From Streptomyces sp. NBC_00178 (GTDB taxonomy: Bacteria; Actinomycetota; Actinomycetes; Streptomycetales; Streptomycetaceae), in assembly GCF_036206005.1 (NCBI RefSeq), contig NZ_CP108143.1, positions 2,852,001 through 2,916,000 on the forward strand: 64,000 bases of DNA. The letters run 5' to 3'. The notes below the pieces were generated by a model, which was not told the origin of the DNA, did no database searches, and saw only the letters and a program-made list of their open reading frames with translations. Each line of letters opens with the position of its first letter. Position 1 is the first letter of the stretch. A program made the position numbers and the translations under genes. This document shows, piece by piece, positions 35,100 to 43,653 of the stretch.

Positions 35100-37430
35100 T
35101 CAGGACTTCGCGGCGGCCACCGCGGCCTGGGGCCGGATCGGGAGACGGTTGACGGGGCGGCCGGTCGCCGCCCGCACGGCGGACGCCACGGCTGCCGGGG
35201 AGGTCACCACCGGTGCGGCGGAGGCCGCCTTGGCGCCGAAGGGTGCGACGACGTCCCGCTCCTCCACCAGTTTCACGATGCGAATGTCCGGTGCGTCCAA
35301 CGAGGTGGGAAGCGCGTACCCGGTGAGGTCCGGGTGGCGGATCAGACCGCGTGCGGTGCGGAGGTTCTCGGTGAGTGCGGCGCCGATGCCCTGGGTGATG
35401 CCCGCCTCGATACGGACGGCGAGCTGGGACGGGTTGAGGACCCGGCCGACGTCCTGGGCGACGGCCATCTCCACCACCCGGACCGAGCCGAGCTCGATGT
35501 CGACGTCGACCACGGCGCGGACCGCGCAGAAGGCGAGGCCCACGAACGCGTCGCCCTGGCCCGATTCGTCGAGGGGTTCGGTCGGGTGGGGCCGGCACTG
35601 GGCCGTGGCCCAGAGTTCCTTGCCGTCCATGGCCTCCGTGACCGTCGTGGACAGCACACCGTCGTACGAGGTGATCTTGCCGTCCGCGATCTGGAGGAGT
35701 TCGGTCGACATGCCGAACTTGTGGGCCAGCGGCTGGAGGAGCTGCGTGCGGACCATCTTGGCGGCGCGTTCGACCGCACCGCCGGAGACCCAGGTGTGAC
35801 GGCCGTGCGTCGCCGGGCCCGCCGGGGGCTGGTCGGTGTCGACCGCCGCGACGTGGACCTCCTCGATGCCCAGGGTCTCCTGCACGATCTGCCGGGCCAG
35901 CGTGGTGAAGCCCTGGCCGGTCTCGACGGCCGCGCAGATCACCGTGGCGACGCCGTCGTGGACCCGGACCGTGGCCGTGGAGACCTCGTCCGCTCCCTCG
36001 GCGCCGAGCATGTGGACCATGCCGACCGCGTAGCCGACGCCTCGGCGTACGGCACCGGGCTCACCGGCGCCCTCCGGGCCTCCCGGGAGCAGCCAGTCGT
36101 CCTCCGGGGCGTCCTTCGGGAGGGTCGGCAGCGGGAAGTCGCGCAGTTCGCCCAGGAGTTCGGCGACCGGCGCGGGGCACGTCACGGTCTGGCTGGTGGG
36201 CAGGATATCGCCGGTGGACAGGGCGTTGCGCAGACGCAGTTCGACGGGGTCGATGCCCAGCTTCGCCGCCAGCTTGTCCATCTGGCCCTCGTACGCCGCG
36301 CAGACCTGCATGGCGCCTTCGCCGCGCACATGGCCGGAGGGCGGGTTGTTCGTGCGGACCGCCCAGCCCTCGATGAAGGCGTGCGGGACGACGTAGGGGC
36401 CGCAGGCGAAGGCCACGGCGGCGGCCAGGGATTCGGAGGAGGCATCGGCGTACGCGCCCGCGTCGAGGAGGATCTGCGCCTCGACCTTGACCAGCCGGCC
36501 CTCGCCGTCCGCGTGGTGGCGGTAGCGCAGCAGGGTGGGGTGGCGGTGGGCGTGGCCCAGGAAGGACTCCTCGCGGGTGGCGGCCAGTTTGACCGGGCAG
36601 CCGGTGCGCAGGGCGAGCAGGCCGAGCGGGATCTGGAAGCCGGGGTCCTCACGGTCGCCGGTGGCGCCCGGGACGCCGGTGACGACGACCTTGACGCGCT
36701 CGGGGTCGAGACCGAAGCAGGCGGCGGCGAGGTCGCGGTCGGTGTGCGGGTCGGTGGACGCGGTGTAGAGCTCGACGCCCCCGTCGGGGCGGGGGACCGC
36801 GAGTCCGGCCTCCGCGCCGATCGGGGCGGGGTCCTGGCGCCCGATGCGGTACAGGCCCTCGACGATGACCTCGCCCACGGTGTCCGGGTCGCCGTAGCGC
36901 AGCGGGATGTGGCGGATGAGGTTGCCGTCGGGGTGCAGCGCCTCGGCGGCGAAGGCCTTCTCGGGGTCGGTGACCGGTTCGAGCACCTCGTACTCGACGG
37001 TGATGGCGGCCGCGGCCAGCCGTGCGGTGTCGGGGTGGTCCGCGGCGACGGCGGCGATGGCCTCGCCGTGGTGGCGCACGAGGTCGGAGGCGAACACCGG
37101 CCGGTCGACGACCCTGCGGCCGTACGCGCCGTCCCCGGGGATGTCCTCGTGGGTGACGACGGCGCGGACGCCGGGCATCCGGGCGGCGGCCGAGGTGTCG
37201 ATCGACAGGATGCGGGCGTGCGGGTGCGGGGAGCGCAGCATCGCGGCCCAGAGCAGCCCCTCGGCCCAGAGGTCGGCCGCGTAGGGGAAGGTGCCCTCGG
37301 TCTTGGCGCGGGCGTCGGCGGGCGGCAGCGACGCGCCCAGGCCGTGCGCGGGCAGTTCCCGCTCCGGTGCGGCGCCCTCGGCCTGCGGGGTGGTGCGCGT
37401 GCTGGTCGCGGTGGCTGCGTCGCTGGTCAC
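35100..37430 (-). CDS. Xanthine dehydrogenase-type molybdopterin-binding large subunit
   Basis: A 776-residue molybdenum hydroxylase catalytic subunit. It has the small a/b hammerhead domain (EGTFPYAADLWAEGLLWAAMLRSPHPHARI) and the Moco-binding domain with TREESFLGHAHRHP, VRGEGAMQVCAAYEGQMD, ETGQGFTTLARQI and the DQPPAGPATHGRHT segment. Family enzymes oxidise purines or other N-heterocycles. The GTG at 37430 has AAGGAGG four bases upstream. It is the last gene of the operon FAD subunit, 2Fe-2S subunit, Moco subunit; the gap to the 2Fe-2S gene is 79 bases. Substrate is inferred to be a purine only by family. Confidence 0.92.
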   Translation of the reverse strand: MTSDAATATSTRTTPQAEGAAPERELPAHGLGASLPPADARAKTEGTFPYAADLWAEGLLWAAMLRSPHPHARILSIDTSAAARMPGVRAVVTHEDIPGDGAYGRRVVDRPVFASDLVRHHGEAIAAVAADHPDTARLAAAAITVEYEVLEPVTDPEKAFAAEALHPDGNLIRHIPLRYGDPDTVGEVIVEGLYRIGRQDPAPIGAEAGLAVPRPDGGVELYTASTDPHTDRDLAAACFGLDPERVKVVVTGVPGATGDREDPGFQIPLGLLALRTGCPVKLAATREESFLGHAHRHPTLLRYRHHADGEGRLVKVEAQILLDAGAYADASSESLAAAVAFACGPYVVPHAFIEGWAVRTNNPPSGHVRGEGAMQVCAAYEGQMDKLAAKLGIDPVELRLRNALSTGDILPTSQTVTCPAPVAELLGELRDFPLPTLPKDAPEDDWLLPGGPEGAGEPGAVRRGVGYAVGMVHMLGAEGADEVSTATVRVHDGVATVICAAVETGQGFTTLARQIVQETLGIEEVHVAAVDTDQPPAGPATHGRHTWVSGGAVERAAKMVRTQLLQPLAHKFGMSTELLQIADGKITSYDGVLSTTVTEAMDGKELWATAQCRPHPTEPLDESGQGDAFVGLAFCAVRAVVDVDIELGSVRVVEMAVAQDVGRVLNPSQLAVRIEAGITQGIGAALTENLRTARGLIRHPDLTGYALPTSLDAPDIRIVKLVEERDVVAPFGAKAASAAPVVTSPAAVASAVRAATGRPVNRLPIRPQAAVAAAKS

Positions 37431-37509
37431 GCCGCCTCCTTGTCGTTCGCTCCGCCGCGGCGGCTGGTGGTGGTGGTGGTGAGCGGTCGTGCGGGGGACG
37501 GCACGGCGT

Positions 37510-39051
37510 TCACCGGACGTCTCCCTCGTGCTGGACGCCGCCCTCACCGGGGGCGGCCTGGTGCGGGATGCGCGGTTCGAGGTCGTCCAGCGTGCCCGTC
37601 GCCGGCTCCGACACCGCTTCGCGGCCCGCGACGACCTCGCGTACGGCGTCGAGCACGCCCCGGTAGCCGGAGCAGCGGCAGAGGTTGCCGCACAGGGCCT
37701 GCCGGGTCTCCAGTTCGCTGGGGGCGTGGTTGCCCTCCAGGAGGTCGTGCACGGTCATGGCCATGCCCGGGATGCAGAAGCCGCACTGGACGGCCCCGCA
37801 CGAGGCGAGGGCGCGCTGCACGTCGGACGGTTCGCCGTCCACCGCGAGGCCTTCGACGGTGCGGACCTCGCTGCCGGCGGTGGTGGCGGCGGGGACCATG
37901 CACGAGGCGACGAGGCGGCCGTCGACCTGCACGTTGCAGGCGCCGCATTCGCCCTGCGAGCAGCCGTCCTTGGCCCCGGCGAGGCCGAGACGCTCGCGCA
38001 GGACGTAGAGCAGCGACTCCCCGATCCAGGCGTCGGTGACCGGGCGGTCGGCTCCGTTCACGTGGAGGACGTACGAGGCGGAGGGGTGCTCGCTCGGCGC
38101 GTCCACGGGGACGGCGGCGAGCTCGTCGGCGGACACGGGGGCATGCTCCGGCGCGGGTTCGGCCGGCACGGTCCCGGGCTCGGGCGCGGGTTCGGCGGCC
38201 TCGGCGTCGGGAGCGGGTGCTTCCGCCGCCGGCTCCTCGACGGCGGCGGTGGGCTCCTCCGGCTCACCGGGGGTCGCCAGGCCCTCCGCGGGGGCCTCCG
38301 GGGCCGGGGCGGTGCTCTCGGCCGCCGGTGCCGTCTCCGTGGGCTCCTGCGGCTCCTCAGGGGCTTCGTGCGGCGCTTCGGGTGCCGTCTCCTCGGCCGC
38401 GGCGGGCTCCGGCGCCTCGTGGGCCGGTTGCTGCGTCGCCCACGGTGCGGGGGCCCCGCCGGGCAGGGTGGCGGGGGGCGTGTCCGCGTACCACTGCGAA
38501 GCCATCGCGGAGGCGGAGAACTCGCCGGACTCCTCCGGGATGTCGCCGCCCGCGACCGGGATCGTCCACTGGCCCGTGTGTCCGGCGGGCTCGGGGGACG
38601 GCTCGGGCTCGGCGGGGTGCACGGCCTCGGTGTAGTTCCAGTGGGCCGTCGTGGACGACGTCTGCGCGTACTGCGACGTGTCCGGGTACGGCTGCTGGTA
38701 GTGCTCCTGCTGCTGGTTCGGGTCCGGCCACCGCACCTCCTCCGCCGCGGTCTCCTGACCTGCGGCGTGCTCGGCGGCGCGTTCCTGCTGGCTCTGCGTC
38801 TGCAGGACCCAGCTGCCGGTCGCCGAGGGGTCGAGCCCGGCGGCCGGGGTCAGCGGCACGATCATCGGCGGTACGTAGCTGTGTCCCGGTGCGGCGAGCG
38901 GGTCGCCCCCGAGGTCGGGGAAGTCCTCCGGGGGCAGGTGGACGAAGGCGGTGGCCTCCGCGTCGTACTCACCGCCCTGCGGAGTCGGCTCCCAGCCGGC
39001 GTAGGGGTCGGGCTGCCCGTGCCGCTGCCCGGGGTTCTCCTCATTGCTCAC
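37510..39051 (-). CDS. 2Fe-2S subunit of the molybdenum hydroxylase with a long acidic N-terminal extension
   Basis: 513 residues, whereas the family is usually about 160-180. The ferredoxin part starts near residue 325 (YVLHVNGADRPV), with first-cluster cysteines at about 364, 369 and 372 (GCSQGECGACNV) and second-cluster cysteines in CGAVQCGFC and CGNLCRCSGYRG. The first 320 or so residues are a disordered region rich in Pro, Glu and Ala, including tandem EAP/PAE-like repeats. It starts with GTG overlapping the FAD-subunit stop by four bases (GTGA). The extension is in frame with no break, so it is a real fusion. Confidence 0.88.
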   Translation of the reverse strand: MSNEENPGQRHGQPDPYAGWEPTPQGGEYDAEATAFVHLPPEDFPDLGGDPLAAPGHSYVPPMIVPLTPAAGLDPSATGSWVLQTQSQQERAAEHAAGQETAAEEVRWPDPNQQQEHYQQPYPDTSQYAQTSSTTAHWNYTEAVHPAEPEPSPEPAGHTGQWTIPVAGGDIPEESGEFSASAMASQWYADTPPATLPGGAPAPWATQQPAHEAPEPAAAEETAPEAPHEAPEEPQEPTETAPAAESTAPAPEAPAEGLATPGEPEEPTAAVEEPAAEAPAPDAEAAEPAPEPGTVPAEPAPEHAPVSADELAAVPVDAPSEHPSASYVLHVNGADRPVTDAWIGESLLYVLRERLGLAGAKDGCSQGECGACNVQVDGRLVASCMVPAATTAGSEVRTVEGLAVDGEPSDVQRALASCGAVQCGFCIPGMAMTVHDLLEGNHAPSELETRQALCGNLCRCSGYRGVLDAVREVVAGREAVSEPATGTLDDLEPRIPHQAAPGEGGVQHEGDVR

Positions 39052-39944
39052 GACAGTGCCCTCCCCAGCGCGCGTCGGGCGAGCGCGGCGACGGTGCGCC
39101 GCAGGTGCAGGATCGCGGGCGAGAGCGGGGGCGCTTCTCCCCCGTCCTCAGGTGGTTCCTGGTCGGGGATGCAGGCCGCGGCCACGTACTCGCCGAAGGC
39201 GGCCAGCGCGTCGGGGGCCAGGCCGCGTTCGCCGTCCCAGTCGATCAGGGAGGCGATCCAGCGCTCGGCCTCCAGGGGCCGCAGCGGCATCGGGGCGATC
39301 GCGCCGACCGCGCAGCGCACGCCGCGCCGGGCGGGGTCCAGGACGATCGCGACGGAGGCGGTGGCGCGGCCGGGGCCGGTGCGGCCGGTGGCCTTGAGGA
39401 ACACCTGGGGGGCGTGCAGCAGCGGCACGCGGACGAAGCCGATCAGCTCGGCGGGTTCGAGCATCTCGCGGCCCGCCAGCAGGTGCGAGACGGGGATCTC
39501 GCGGCGGGCGCCGTCGGGGCCCGCGATGACGAGCTCCGCTTCCAGGGCCGCCAGGACCGGCAGCGCGTCGCCGGTCGGGGCCGCGGTGGCGATGTTGCCG
39601 CCGAGTGTTCCGGCGTTGCGGATCTGGGGCGGGCCCGCGGCGCGCGCCGAGGCCGCCAGGGCGGGGATGAGGGCGGCGAAGTCGGGCCGCCCCATGCGTG
39701 CGTGGGTGAGGCCGGCCCCGAGGAGGGCGTGGCCGTCCTGGTAGTGCCAGCCGCGGATCTCGCTGATGCGGCCCAGGCCGACGAGTCCCGAGGGGCGCAG
39801 CTGCCCCTTGTTGACGGCGGGCATGAGGTCCGTGCCGCCTGCCACGGGGACGGCGGCGGGCATGGCGCCGAGAGCCGCCACGGCCTCGTCGAGCGAGGCC
39901 GGCAGCGTTACCGACCGCATCGCCTGCGGTGCGTGCGTGGTCAA
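39048..39944 (-). CDS. FAD-binding subunit of the molybdenum hydroxylase
   Basis: The first gene of the operon, 298 residues. The FAD fold shows VPVAGGTDLMPAVNKGQL, the IRNAGTLGGNIATAAPTGDALPVL pyrophosphate/flavin segment and the C-terminal CO dehydrogenase-type domain. It moves electrons from the Fe-S clusters to NAD+ or another acceptor. I choose the TTG at 39944 (reading TTHAPQAMRSVTLPASL), which has GAAGGGG upstream; TTG starts are infrequent but used, and an ATG at about 39920 is the alternative. It overlaps the Fe-S gene by four bases. Confidence 0.88.
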   Translation of the reverse strand: MTTHAPQAMRSVTLPASLDEAVAALGAMPAAVPVAGGTDLMPAVNKGQLRPSGLVGLGRISEIRGWHYQDGHALLGAGLTHARMGRPDFAALIPALAASARAAGPPQIRNAGTLGGNIATAAPTGDALPVLAALEAELVIAGPDGARREIPVSHLLAGREMLEPAELIGFVRVPLLHAPQVFLKATGRTGPGRATASVAIVLDPARRGVRCAVGAIAPMPLRPLEAERWIASLIDWDGERGLAPDALAAFGEYVAAACIPDQEPPEDGGEAPPLSPAILHLRRTVAALARRALGRALS

Positions 39945-40192
39945 CCCAGCTGCCCCTTCCCGGTGTCCCGGCAGTCCCGCCTGTCCGCCGTACGGTACGT
40001 GCTCACGGCCGGGACGTGGCAACTCTGGCACATCTTCCGGGCGGCCCGACGCGAGGGTCCACGAAGGGCGTTTCCGTCCCCGGCCAGGGGAAAAATCACG
40101 TTTGGCAGGTGTTCTGCCCCGTGCACGAATTGCTACTCTTCAGCGAGTTCGTACGACTTATACGGTTCCCCTGGCCGGAGGGGCGGCAGCGG

Positions 40193-41833
40193 TCACACGG
40201 TCGGGGGCGGTCCCTCGATCGGGCGACCCAGGACACCGGGCCGGCGTTGCCACGGCAGGGGCCCGGAGGGCGGCCGGTAGTCGACGCCCAGAGCGTCGAG
40301 CCGGGCGTAGTGGGTGCGCATCCGGCGGTCGAAGCCGGCGAAGTCCCTCTCGGCGGGCGCCGGGAGGGACGACCAGACGACCTCGGCGAAGGCCGCGAGC
40401 CGGGGGAACACCTGGTAGTCGACCCGGGCCCGGTCCTGCATGACCTCGGTCCAGACGTTGGCCTGGGCGCCCAGGATGTGTCCGGCGGCCTCCTCGGAGA
40501 GGCTCGGAGGGACGGGTTCGAAGCGGTAGACGTCCTCCAGGGTCCGCACGAAGCCGATGGGCATCGGCTCGTCGGGGCCGCCGTCCTGACGGTGGTCCAG
40601 GTACACCTGCTGCTCGGGGCACATCACGACGTCGTGGCCCGCCTCGGCGGCGGCCACGCCGCCGGCGTAGCCGCGCCACGACGACACCGCCGCGCCCTCG
40701 GCGAGCCCGCCCTCCAGGATCTCGTCCCAGCCGATGAGGCGGCGGCCCCTCTCGGTGAGCCAGCGGTCGAAGTGGCGGATGAACCAGGACTGCAGCTCGT
40801 CCTCGTCCGCCAGGCCGAGTCCGGCCATGCGGGCCTGCGCGGCCGGTGACTCCTTCCACTGGTCCTTGAGGCATTCGTCGCCGCCGACGTGGATGAACGG
40901 CGAGGTGTCCGCGGGGAACAGGTCGAGCACTTCCTCGAAGACCCCCTCGAAGAAGCGCAGGGTGTTGTCGGTGGGGGCGAGTACGTTCGGGTTGATGCCC
41001 CAGGTGTCCCAGACGGAAAGGGCGGACGTGTCGACGACATCGGTGTTGCCGAGTTCCGGATACGCGCTGATGGCCGCCTGCGAGTGGCCCGGGATGTCGA
41101 TTTCGGGGACCACGCGGATATGCCGCTCGGCGGCGTACGCCACGATTTCGCGGATGTCGTCCTGGGTGTAGTGACCGCCGTGCGGTGTCTCGTCCCACAA
41201 CTCGGATGCGCGGTGCCCGTATTTGGTGCGGGCCCGCCACGCGCCGGCCTCCGTGAGCCGGGGGTGGCGCTTGATCTCGATGCGCCAGCCCTGGTCGTCG
41301 GTGAGGTGGAAATGGAAGACGTTGAGTTTGTGGGCGGCGAGCAGGTCGAGCATGCGCAGCACGCCGTCCTTGGGCATGAAGTGGCGGGCCACGTCCAGCA
41401 TCAGGCCGCGCCATCCGAAGCGCGGGGCGTCCTCGATCTCCGTAAGGGGAATCCGCCTTTCGGCGCCGGCGCGCACCGGGGCCCGCCGGAATGCCTCGGG
41501 ACCGAGGAGCTGGCGCAGGGTCTGTGCCCCCCAGAAGACCCCTGCGGCGCTGCCGCCGGTGATCCGTACACCCCGGACGGCGTCCACGCCGAGCCGGTAA
41601 CCCTCGGGCTCCAGTGCGGGGTCGACCTGCAGCTCGATGGTGTTCGCGCTGCCCGCCGCCCCCTTCGGGGCGGGGGCGAGCGGAAGGGCGAAGGCGGCTC
41701 CGAGGGTGCCGCGCAGCCAGCGTCCGGTGCTTTCGGTGCCGGGGCCCGCGGTCAGCGTCGTGGCGTCGTCGAGGACGAATGCGCGGCTGTCGTCGCCGGC
41801 GGTGCGCACCGGTGCGGGAATCAGGTTGTCCAT
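40193..41833 (-). CDS. Beta-N-acetylhexosaminidase (GH20)
   Basis: A 546-residue glycosidase that removes terminal GlcNAc from chito-oligosaccharides or wall fragments. The catalytic pair is Asp319-Glu320 in HVGGDECLKD, and the GH20 barrel also shows HFHLTDDQGWRIEIKRHP and PEIDIPGHSQAAISAYPEL. No signal peptide is visible, so it is probably cytoplasmic and acts on imported oligosaccharide. The ATG at 41833 lies one base after the permease stop, so it is translationally coupled to the ABC importer upstream, like the dasABCD arrangement. Confidence 0.92.
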   Translation of the reverse strand: MDNLIPAPVRTAGDDSRAFVLDDATTLTAGPGTESTGRWLRGTLGAAFALPLAPAPKGAAGSANTIELQVDPALEPEGYRLGVDAVRGVRITGGSAAGVFWGAQTLRQLLGPEAFRRAPVRAGAERRIPLTEIEDAPRFGWRGLMLDVARHFMPKDGVLRMLDLLAAHKLNVFHFHLTDDQGWRIEIKRHPRLTEAGAWRARTKYGHRASELWDETPHGGHYTQDDIREIVAYAAERHIRVVPEIDIPGHSQAAISAYPELGNTDVVDTSALSVWDTWGINPNVLAPTDNTLRFFEGVFEEVLDLFPADTSPFIHVGGDECLKDQWKESPAAQARMAGLGLADEDELQSWFIRHFDRWLTERGRRLIGWDEILEGGLAEGAAVSSWRGYAGGVAAAEAGHDVVMCPEQQVYLDHRQDGGPDEPMPIGFVRTLEDVYRFEPVPPSLSEEAAGHILGAQANVWTEVMQDRARVDYQVFPRLAAFAEVVWSSLPAPAERDFAGFDRRMRTHYARLDALGVDYRPPSGPLPWQRRPGVLGRPIEGPPPTV

Positions 41834-41834
41834 G

Positions 41835-42683
41835 TCAGTCCTTCACCGCTCCGCCGAGTCCCGAGACGAGGCGTCGCTGTACGAGGACGAAGAAGACCAG
41901 CACGGGAATGGTCATCACCGTGGAAGCGGCCATGATCCCTCCCCAGTCGTTCTCGTCGGGTTTGAAGAAGACCAGCAGCGCCATGGGCAGCGTCGACTGG
42001 GAGGTGTCGCTGATGATGAACGATTTCGCGAACAGGAAGTCGTTCCAGGTCGAGATGAAGGAGAAGACGCTGGTCGCCACGAGGCCGGGGAAGACCAGTG
42101 GGAAGAGGATCTGCCACAGGAAGCGGGTGCGGCTCGCCCCGTCGATGCAGGCGGCCTCCTCCAGGGCTTCCGGGACGGCCTTCACGAAGCCGCGCAGCAT
42201 CCAGATCGCGAACGGCAGGGAGAAGGCGAGATGGGGCAGGATCAGCGAACCCAGGGTGTTCAGCTGCCCGAAGTCCCGCATCAGGAAGAACAGCGGAATG
42301 GTCAGCGCCTCGACCGGCACCATCTGCGCCACGAGGAACATGATCAGCAGGGTGGTGCGGAACCTGAACCGGAAACGGGTCACGGCCGTGGCCGCGAGGA
42401 ACGCGGTCAGCGCGGAGAGCACGACGACCGTGCCGGCCACGAGCAGGCTGTTGAGGAAGTAGCGGCCGAACTCCTGCTGTTCGAAGACCCTGCGGAACGA
42501 GTCGAGGGACGGGGCGAGGGTCCAGGGGCGCGCCTGGGTGGACTGGATCTCACCGGCCGGCTTGAAGGCGGACAGCACCATCCAGTACAGCGGGAAGGCG
42601 ACCGCGGCCGCGACGAGGAGGGCCGCGGTCTCCGCGGCGAGCCTCCCGGGACGGCGGACGCGCAGAAGCGTGCGTGCGCTCAC
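41835..42683 (-). CDS. Carbohydrate ABC transporter permease (MalG-like)
   Basis: A 282-residue permease with six hydrophobic segments and the EAA-loop EALEEAACIDGASRTRFLWQILFPLVFPG, including the typical Gly. The start GTG at 42683 has GGGGGAGGAA upstream and overlaps the other permease by four bases. With the binding protein and second permease it forms an amino-sugar or oligosaccharide importer; the ATPase is not in the cluster. In Streptomyces such importers often use the shared ATPase MsiK. Confidence 0.92.
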   Translation of the reverse strand: MSARTLLRVRRPGRLAAETAALLVAAAVAFPLYWMVLSAFKPAGEIQSTQARPWTLAPSLDSFRRVFEQQEFGRYFLNSLLVAGTVVVLSALTAFLAATAVTRFRFRFRTTLLIMFLVAQMVPVEALTIPLFFLMRDFGQLNTLGSLILPHLAFSLPFAIWMLRGFVKAVPEALEEAACIDGASRTRFLWQILFPLVFPGLVATSVFSFISTWNDFLFAKSFIISDTSQSTLPMALLVFFKPDENDWGGIMAASTVMTIPVLVFFVLVQRRLVSGLGGAVKD

Positions 42684-43651
42684 AGTTCCTCCCCCTGGCG
42701 CCGCACGAGGCGCAGGTAGACGAGTGTCACGGCCAGCAGGATCACCAGCATCACGACGCCGATCGCCGATCCGAGGCTGTACTGGGAGGAGGCGAACGCC
42801 TTCTGGTAGGCGTAGACGTTGAGCACCAGGTTCTGGCCCGCGATGCCGCCTCCGTTGGTCATGACGTAGATCTGGGTGAAGACCTTGAAGTCCCAGATCA
42901 CCGACTGGATGGTGACGACGGTGAGGATCGGCCGGAGCATCGGCGCCATGACCGACCGCCAGATCCGCCACTGCGAGGCGCCGTCCAGCGCGGCGGCCTC
43001 CAGCACCTCGCCGGGGATCGCGCGGATGCCGGCGTACACGGTCACCATCACGAACGGGAACGAGCACCAGAGGACTTCGAGGAGCACCAGGGCGAAGGCG
43101 CTGTAGCGGCCGTACGTCCAGGAGAAGTCGCCCAGCCCCAGCACCCTGTTGACGGGTCCGAAGTCCGGGTCGAAGAGGAAGACCCACACGGTCGAGCCGG
43201 TGATCGCGGGCGTCGCCCAGGCCCCGAGCGCGGCCATCATGAGCGCGAGGCGGGGCAGGGCGCGGACGCGTGTCAGCAGGACCGCCAGGGCGCAGCCGAC
43301 GAGCAGGGTGGCGAGGACGCAGGCGGCCGCGAAGAGCACGGTCGCGAGGAGCACCTGCCAGAACTGGCCGTCCGAAAAGAGCTTCGCGTAGTTGCCGAAG
43401 CCCTGGAAGGTGGTCGGTTCGCCGCCGCTGACCTGGGCCTGGGTGTACTCGAGGAAGGAGATCAGGCCGAGCTGGTAGATCGGGTAGACGAGGAGCCCGC
43501 CGAGCAGCACGAGGGCGGGCAGCAGGTACAGCCACGGGGTCCAGCCGGGCCGCAGCGCGGGCGAGGCGGGGCGGTTCCGGGGCGGGCGGGAGGGTGTCCC
43601 GGCCGCCCCGGGCCGTTCGGTGGCCTTGCGCACCGTGGTGTTCGCGGTCAT
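42680..43651 (-). CDS. Carbohydrate ABC transporter permease (MalF-like)
   Basis: A 323-residue permease. A basic 35-residue N-terminal tail precedes six hydrophobic segments. The coupling loop PGEVLEAAALDGASQWRIWRSVMAPMLRP carries the EAA-type motif. A large loop after helix 1 (SFLEYTQAQVSGGEPTTFQGFGNYAKLF) is typical of MalF/UgpA-like permeases. The ATG at 43651 follows the binding-protein stop by two bases and its end overlaps the next permease, so all three are co-translated. Confidence 0.92.
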   Translation of the reverse strand: MTANTTVRKATERPGAAGTPSRPPRNRPASPALRPGWTPWLYLLPALVLLGGLLVYPIYQLGLISFLEYTQAQVSGGEPTTFQGFGNYAKLFSDGQFWQVLLATVLFAAACVLATLLVGCALAVLLTRVRALPRLALMMAALGAWATPAITGSTVWVFLFDPDFGPVNRVLGLGDFSWTYGRYSAFALVLLEVLWCSFPFVMVTVYAGIRAIPGEVLEAAALDGASQWRIWRSVMAPMLRPILTVVTIQSVIWDFKVFTQIYVMTNGGGIAGQNLVLNVYAYQKAFASSQYSLGSAIGVVMLVILLAVTLVYLRLVRRQGEEL

Positions 43652-43653
43652 CG

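Noticed and set aside
35088..38039. 983-codon open frame on the plus strand opposite the molybdenum hydroxylase genes
   Set aside because: It is antisense to two recognised subunits and has no domain-like sequence.
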